Assembly: GCA_027576995.1 (NCBI GenBank)
Contig: JANBQC010000010.1
Location: 1 to 64,000, forward strand
From: Dimargaris cristalligena
Lineage: Eukaryota > Kickxellomycota > Dimargaritomycetes > Dimargaritales > Dimargaritaceae
Reading direction: 5' to 3'
DNA: 64,000 nt
Shown here: positions 57,572-64,000 of the stretch, piece after piece
How the letters are laid out: each line of letters opens with the position of its first letter
Position numbering within the stretch: the first letter of the stretch is position 1
Notes under the pieces: model-generated
What the model saw: only the letters and a program-made list of their open reading frames with translations
The model's database searches: none
Told to the model about the DNA's origin: nothing
Made by a program: the position numbers and the translations under genes

Positions 57572-58304
57572 TATCAGGCCATTATGGAAATACTGGATAA
57601 AGTGAATGAATGTATTCCGGGTGAATGCATAATCTATTTTTTTTGAAACTGTGGTAATGTTGGGATAGGGGAGGAGCTCGGCATTTCAAAAAGCCAGTCT
57701 TTTGAAGCATGGCTTGCCTTTGTGAAATATAATCTAACCTGCGAGGAATTGTATACCTGGCACAGTAATCTGCATGGTATATTGCCATAGGTCCTAACAA
57801 AAGGGGGGCATTTTGGGCGTGCTAAATCGAAAAGCTCCAAAGTGCCACGGACTCTAAATAGACTGAACCTGGCTTACCAATAGCTCGACTGGAATGATTT
57901 AAATGCCGCACTTTACTGGTATTATCCAGGGGGTGGAGGGTGATTAGCAAGTGTATCTAAACAACAATAGGAGCAGTTATGTTTGAACCACCACACACTA
58001 CTATTGATACGGATATCTTCTTCAAAGGAACGAAGCCCCGAATGATGTGTCGGTTAAACCTCACTTGGAAACTACCGTTCAGAGCCGTGGGAGATAGAAT
58101 TGCTGGGGTTGGACCAACTGCCCTGGTTTCCCACCCCGCCAGACCTTCAACTTAGCCTCAGTGGCTTGACCTATGGTGAATTGAAGCCCAGAAAGCGCCT
58201 TCCATTCCAAATTCCTTAACCTTTTACTTGATACCCGCATTCCCCCTATATCTCTCGTTCTCTCGTATTCTTCGTTAACCTTTCATAGCCCTTCCTTATT
58301 CACA
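57572..58304. other. Intergenic between Ind1 and CSN2
   Basis: No supported frame. A pyrimidine-rich leader (58200-58300) precedes the CSN2 ATG. Confidence 0.5.
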
Positions 58305-60619
58305 ATGTCCGACGACGATTTCATGCTCGAAGACGACGATGGGTTTGACTATGACTACGATGACAACGACTACGGCAATGGGGCCGACGAAGACGACGAC
58401 CCCCTGGTGGTCCTGGAAAACAAATACTACCGGGCCAAGGCGCTAAAGGAGGAGGACCCCGTGTCCGCTATCCCTTCCTTTGAGGACATTCTCGACACGG
58501 AGACCGATTCCACCGAATGGGGCTTCAAAGCGCTCAAGCAGCTCATTAAGCTCCACTGCCAAGCGGGGGCTTACGACCAGGCGGTACAGTGCTACGAGCG
58601 GCTCTTTGGCTATACGGCATCGGTTGTCACACGTAATCACAGCGAGAAGAGCATAAACAACATATTGGACCGGATAGGGTCCCTGGACAATATACCCTTG
58701 TTGGAACGCTTTTACACCATTACTCTGAAGGCTCTGGAGGAGACGAAGAATGAACGGTTTTGGATCAAAACGAACCTGAAGCTGGCTAAACTGTATCTCC
58801 AGAAACAGGAATTCACCAAGCTCCGCAAAGTAGGTTGGTCTATTATTAGCAGTAGCGAGACCCGTGGTGTCGCTTAAATACGTCCTTATGGTTGGAATGA
58901 CCGTTCTTCTCTAGGTCGGCTATCCATTTCCCTTGATTTTAACGTGGTACTATATTACTTGCACCGCCTCTTTTGCGACATCTCTTCCCTCGCCCGCTTG
59001 ATTAGATTATCCAAAAGCTACATACCGTCTGCCAAATCGCGTCGGCCGGCGATGACCAACTTAAGGGCACCCACCTACTTGAAACGTACGCCCTGGAAAT
59101 CCAACTTTACACCGCCACCAAGAACAACAAGAAACTCAAGGAGGTCTACCACCAATGCGTCAAGGTCCGGTCAGCCATTCCCCATCCCCGTATTATGGGG
59201 GTCATTTACGAGTGCGGGGGTAAAATGTACATGGACGAACAGAACTGGCCCCAGGCCCAGTCGGATTTTTTCGAGTCCTTCAAAAACTATGATGAGGCGG
59301 GGAGCCCCCAGCGCATCCAGGTACTCAAGTACCTGGTTCTGGCCAGTATGCTGTCCGAGTCGTCCATCGACCCTTTTGAATCACCCGAGACCAAACCGTG
59401 AGTGCTCACTACTGCTATTGCCGAAAACATTTGGGGGGAGGGAAAGGGAAAGGTGGAATCGGGGGATTTCTATCGATTTGGTTAGACTACGAACCCACAT
59501 TTGCCCAAGGATATTCCCGCTATAATTAGAGGGGGAAAAGAACAGCGATTAACTTAATGAGTGCAATCATATCCGACTACTATTGCTTACATCCTAACCC
59601 GTTGCCATATAGATACAAGAATGACCCGGAGATTATGACTATGACCAATTTAATCATGGCCTACCAGAAGCAGGAAATTGCCGAATTCGAACGCATCTTT
59701 CAAGGTAAAGGATATATTATGCGGAACGAACGAGGACTTTGCCACACTATAGCTTTAACTCGGGTTTCTCCACGGAATGGACTTTAGGATCAGTACATAT
59801 CATCACCATGATCCTCGCCTATTCTGTGGTATACTAATCATGTCACCGTTACTGGCCATGTATCACTACTTCGGGGGGGTTTACCATCTAAAGAGCACGA
59901 AAAAACCATCATGAGCGATCCATTTGTATTCAAATACATGGAGGGGGTGATGCGAACCATCCGATCCCAGGTTCTGATTAACACCATCCGGCCCTACACC
60001 CAAGTAGACCTGCAACACCTTGCCAAGGTAGGTTCAAATCAAGGTTAACGACACCCATGCCATTCGATTTCCCTAAATTAGACTATGCCTCATCCGCCTA
60101 TCATTTTCGCGTGAGGGTCGGATGAAGGGAATTACCTAACTTAGCCCTACATCTGGAACATTCGATAATTGTCGTAAATAGGAATTGAATATTACAGTGG
60201 ATAAGACAGAGGAGCTTCTGATTATCCTCATCTTGGACGGGAAAGTCACGGGGTCAATTGACCAAGTTAACCGGCAGTACATTGCCATCCGGAAGTAAGT
60301 CCAGCCCGGTTGTTTTATTAAAAAAAAATGGCTCCGCTGACGCAGTTACCCGAGATTAATTGCATCGGTGGGGCCGTATTATTAGCCCTAAGCGAGGGGC
60401 ATTCTTTCGGCTTTGGTGCACACTCCTGATGTCCAATGGTCCTTGAAGCTATTGGGTTGGGCGTAATTTGCATTTACCACATTGTCGATTAATCTGTATA
60501 TGGATCTTGCTATTTCGATCGACCGTCCTTCCACCAGACCCACAACGGCGGCCCTCGACGACGCCATGGCCCATTGGGTCGATACCTTAGCCCTTAGTTT
60601 GAAGCAAATCAGAGGCTAA
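58305..60619 (+). CDS. CSN2: COP9 signalosome subunit 2
   Basis: Six exons, 58305-58829, 59006-59397, 59613-59704, 59894-60027, 60182-60294 and 60538-60619, join with consistent phases to 445 residues, almost the length of human CSN2. Landmarks in order: acidic N-terminus with [127 protein letters not shown], then the PCI winged helix with [10 protein letters not shown] and a C-terminal helix [22 protein letters not shown]2 binds cullin and helps the signalosome remove Nedd8. The introns are 155-243 bases. Confidence 0.95.
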
Positions 60620-63022
60620 GATAGGCTGGTCTATCCTGAGGAAATGGGTATCGCAACTGGTTTGCCAATATGTAGGGGCGTTCTATCAAATCAGATGGAT
60701 ACATTTCCAGGACACCAGCCAACCGATGTTTTCTGATCTTCGTTGACCCTCCCCGCTCTATCGCGAAATAATACCCGGACTAAATCAAAAAAGGGAGAGT
60801 TATCATCGACGAAGGGCCTACAATAAATCCATTTGAAAGAACCCCCCCCCCTACTGTTGAAGGTGGCTCGAGTTTCATTGTTAACCCTACTTCGATGGAG
60901 ATTGAATCTGGAATGCAATAAAGTAGTCCTTGGGTAAAAATTTGGCGGTGTGACTATCGTTGCTCCCTTGCCGCGACCAATCTCTCTGCTTCCCCTCGGA
61001 CCCCACTCCATAGGGTTGGTGGTATTGATCAACTCCCCTCCTGTGCCAAGGCGCGGGCCAAATTCAGGCGACTAGTGGAATGAAGAGGGCACTCACACTG
61101 CCACGGCGACTCTCTCGTTGGAGAAAAAGAGAATACTTTCTCACTCGCACAACCTTGGATATACTTATAAAGGGGAAAATGCCAAGCTATGATCGGCCAC
61201 TTGTTTCCACTGCTGGATGGACTGGTATAATGAGGGTGTGCAGGTATTCCCTCGGTAGACCAATCAACGAGCAGGCCCATCCCCAAGATCGGAGGCTTGG
61301 CTCGAAAATGGTGTACATTGTGCGACTCTTTATCTTGCTCTTGTTTGGTGCTAATAGCTGCATCTCTACACGTCGAATTAACGCCCCGTAATGAAGTGCG
61401 AGTGTATAAGTGCGAAGGGTGTGTGGATGATGGGTAGTATAGGCCGATAGGATTTGGAAAGGGCTGTTTAGCGACTATCTTTGAGACTGAGTGACCGCCA
61501 AGACATGGATTATGCAACCGATGGATGCTATCTAGTGTAGGTGAAATCGAGTAAGGATGGGAGGGGCCAGGTGCTTTCGTAGCCCACCGCCTACATCACT
61601 TATTCGGTTGCCAAGAATTGCTATTGATCCACCTACGGCTCCTTCCTCCCATACGTAAGGCAGCCCTCGTCGAACAGAAAGGAAAAGTATTCTGCCTACG
61701 CCGGCTAATAGGGCGGCTGCCGAGAGAGGAAAAGGATTCCCCGGACAAAGCGCAGCCCCGTTTTATATACTGTTCTGCTCCACCTTGCTAAAGTGATACA
61801 GGGTGCCCTAATGAAAAGTTTGTTCACCTACCTAGTCGCCGGGACATCGGCTGGTTTGAGTCGGAGAAAAACCAATAATATCATAGAACCAAAGGCATTT
61901 TATACGCTGTCGTCCTTTGATTTATTTGGATATCGGCGGCCTAGAGCTCGTCCATGACAAGAAAGGGAACCTATATATATGTATTGCGCGGAGGTCACTC
62001 GTGGGTGATGTGATAGGTCGGGTCAGAAGCTCCCGCAGGAGGCCACCACCACGATCCAGTGACAGCGTGCCTAGTTACTGGCTCGTCTGTCTGTCTATTC
62101 GATATATATATATATATATATATCCCGGCTAAATATTTAAACGCCCCGCTACCCTACTGGTCTAAGCCCCCTCCTCTACAGCTGGAGAGGTGCGACGAAT
62201 AGAGTGAGGGACGTGGCAGTGTGTGGTGGTATCATCCCTCTATCTATATTCTATCTATTACCATTGTTATTTTACGTACTAGTGAAATCCACCCAAATGG
62301 CGGGGGAGTATCATCATCATCAGTAGGGGGTTTTAGTTAATCGCGTCACACACCACCCCCTCCCTTTTTTCTCCTACCCCACACATATACGCCACCCACA
62401 ATATCGTCTATTTAATTCGCCGGTGCCGCCCTCCCGCCGGGATTATCGTTTATCCTTCCCCTTTTCACCCACACAACCTAAACTACTATAACCTCTATTC
62501 CTAGTATATATGCCAATGCAAAGGGGAGAAAGAACTAGGTGCTTTTAAGTTACATTCCTTGTCGTACTTTCACTTGTGCGTTTACTTTGTCACACCAACT
62601 ACCTCCTAATATTTTTTGGTAAAAGACCACTTACGATACTAGTCCGCCACATTCCTCGGCTATTTTGGGCTACCCGTTCTGTTTGGCCCCATTCCTTGAC
62701 GCGCGGCGTTAACCCCCGAGCCAGTGTGCTTCTGCCCTAGGCCTATTTTAAAATAGAGCCTAGTCTAAGGAGGGGCTCCCTACCGCTTCACGACCTACTC
62801 TGCTGGCCCCCATTGTGTGTCATCGCGACCCTCTTTCCCTGTTTCTACTCCATTCCACCCGCGCTCCTCAATAATAGGGCTTGAGCCACCTGTTTACGTC
62901 AGCAGCTACCATATCTCCCCTCCTTCCTGCATATGAATCGCCCGAGGCCTTTTTATAGCTCCCACTCCTTTTAATACCCGTTCTTGTCAGTCCGTAACCC
63001 CGCCTCTACTTATACCCGCGGT
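60620..63022. other. Long intergenic region upstream of the zinc-cluster gene
   Basis: About 2.4 kb without a supported gene. Short frames (60691-61032, 61029-61517 and 61080-61391) overlap on opposite strands and have no recognisable content. It includes an (AT)n run at 62102-62123 and long pyrimidine-rich tracts from 62160 onward, typical of a long regulatory region for a transcription-factor gene. Confidence 0.5.
62102..62123. repeat. (AT)n microsatellite
   Basis: About eleven AT dinucleotides in the upstream region of the zinc-cluster gene. Confidence 0.85.
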
Positions 63023-63030
63023 TATAAATA
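63023..63030 (+). promoter_or_regulatory. TATA box of the zinc-cluster gene
   Basis: TATAAATA, 144 bases before the ATG at 63167, followed by a pyrimidine-rich leader. Confidence 0.6.
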
Positions 63031-63166
63031 GTGCCGTAAAGTTCCCTCCCTCTATTCGCCCAGTTTTTATTTGGCCCGAATTCCTTCGTCGCTTGGGTGC
63101 CTCCCCTATACAGTTCTCTATCTCTCACACTCTCTCCCCTCCCACCCCCACCCATCCGACCCACAA

Positions 63167-64000
63167 ATGGAGATGGACGAGTCAAATCTAAAGCGGCAGC
63201 GGGTAAGTCGGGCCTGTGACGCCTGCCGCAAGAAAAAAGTCAAATGTGACGGGGTGTCGCCCATTTGTACCAATTGCCAACTGCTGGAAAACGTCTGCAC
63301 CTACAAGGATACCGCCAAAAAACGGGGCCCCCCCAAGGGCTATATTGATGCCATCGAGTCCAAACTTACCCGCATGGAAAATTTATTAGCCGAGCTTGTT
63401 GACGGGGAGGGCCAGGTTCAGCCCCAAGTCCTAACTGAGCTTCGGACCCTGAGGCTTGACAATCCAGTAAGTAGTAGTGCTCTCTCCTATACCATTTACT
63501 CCCCAGCCTAATCATCTACTGGGCCTCACCTTATTGGCCCATCACACTTCATTCGTTCCCCTCCTATTATATCTATCTATCCATCCCTTATATATTCCCC
63601 CGGGCCTGGTGCTATGCATATATAAATAACCCTTTCCCCTTCCACACACACACATTAGTGCTTCCCTTACCCGAAATGAATCATTTGAATACGAGCTAAC
63701 CTAAACCAGTAATTTCCAACCCGGGGCAAATAACCCCGGCCTGACTGCCTTGTTATTTATCTACCCTACCTCCAGATAATCAAAAACAAAAAGACCGGGC
63801 ACCCCCACACGGCCGCCGAGGGCCGGGCCCAACGGCTCGAGCCGAGGAAGCATCCAATAACCGACTCGGGATCCCCTGAGTTCGAGTCGAGGGGCACCGC
63901 TTCCCCGCACGGCCCGTACGAGCGCGAGACGGTGCTCCGCTCCAACGTGGCCATGAACCACCTGGCAGTGGACGAATTCGGCAACCAGCGGTACTGCGGG
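63167..64000 (+). CDS. Zn2Cys6 transcription factor (3' end outside the window)
   Basis: Exon 1 (63167-63466, 100 codons) has a textbook zinc cluster: Cys17-x2-Cys20-x6-Cys27-x6-Cys34-x2-Cys37-x6-Cys44, with CDACRKKKVKCDG. It is followed by the linker KKRGPPKGY and a short coiled-coil dimerisation helix (IDAIESKLTRMENLLAEL). The intron 63467-63775 is phase 0. Exon 2 (63776 to the window end) is open and reads LAVDEFGNQRYCG at its end, the motif that in XlnR/Xyr1-like and related regulators opens the conserved part before the fungal_trans domain. It probably binds CGG-type repeats as a dimer. The target genes are unknown. It lies about 18 kb from the NRPS gene with housekeeping genes between, so a role in NRPS control is not implied. 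Confidence 0.88.

Noticed and set aside
9551..60619. A COP9 signalosome gene group made of the PCI gene and CSN2
   Set aside because: The two genes are 48 kb apart with unrelated genes between, and the first may belong to TREX-2, so linkage is most simply chance.
63167..64000. The zinc-cluster factor as pathway regulator of the NRPS
   Set aside because: About 18 kb and four unrelated genes plus the array separate it from the NRPS; nothing in the sequence links them.

Overview
The window looks like nuclear DNA of a filamentous, probably early-diverging fungus. The genes are interrupted by spliceosomal introns of about 50-310 bases with GTAAGT-like donors and TAG/CAG acceptors. The proteins include fungal Zn2Cys6 and C2H2 factors, Wapl, two PCI-domain proteins, a Mia40 without a visible membrane anchor, and a Lines-like protein. 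A zoopagomycotan such as a dimargaritalean would fit, but that is only an impression and nothing here fixes a genus.

Layout. 0-2.4 kb: a minus-strand C2H2 zinc-finger frame with an unclear start, then 1.5 kb with nothing recognisable. 2.4-4.8 kb: a MINPP1-like histidine phosphatase and, convergent to it, Mia40. 5.8-8.3 kb: an acidic protein of unknown function in four coding exons. 9.5-11 kb: a PCID2/CSN12-family PCI protein. 11.9-15.2 kb: the cohesin release factor Wapl in one exon. 16.1-17.7 kb: a mitochondrial carrier of the thiamine pyrophosphate type in three exons. 17.8-21 kb: 3.2 kb without a convincing gene.

21.0-45.3 kb: one uninterrupted 24.3 kb frame encoding an 8,113-residue non-ribosomal peptide synthetase (NRPS). 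Read by motifs it is half-C / A1-T1-E1 / C2-(A remnant)-T* / C3*-A2-T2-E2 / C4-A3-T3-E3 / C5-A4-T4-E4 / C6-A5-T5-E5. Every loading module ends in an epimerization domain. One internal module is dead in frame: its A domain is reduced to a remnant, its T serine is Ala, and the following C has HELVGDN in place of HHxxxDG. The last E has Gln in place of the catalytic Glu. No thioesterase, reductase or cyclizing C follows. The simplest product is a pentapeptide with D residues at the first four positions and an L or unset last residue, released by an unknown route. No tailoring, transport or resistance genes lie next to it.

46.1-50.7 kb: a ZZ zinc-finger protein and, convergent to it, a Lines-like protein whose seven well-defined exons plus one uncertain one I could join. 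51-55.1 kb: a decayed tandem array of about 2 kb units holding a small gene family. A 140-base piece of the unit also occurs 32 kb away, near 18.9 kb. 55.3-57.6 kb: a small basic nuclear-type protein (possibly DUF3245) divergent from the mitochondrial complex I assembly factor Ind1/NUBPL. 58.3-60.6 kb: COP9 signalosome subunit 2, complete in six exons. 60.6-63.2 kb: a long promoter-like stretch leading to a Zn2Cys6 regulator that runs off the right edge.

Apart from the NRPS and the array, the genes are housekeeping genes with no shared pathway. The synthetase appears to be a lone biosynthetic gene set among them.
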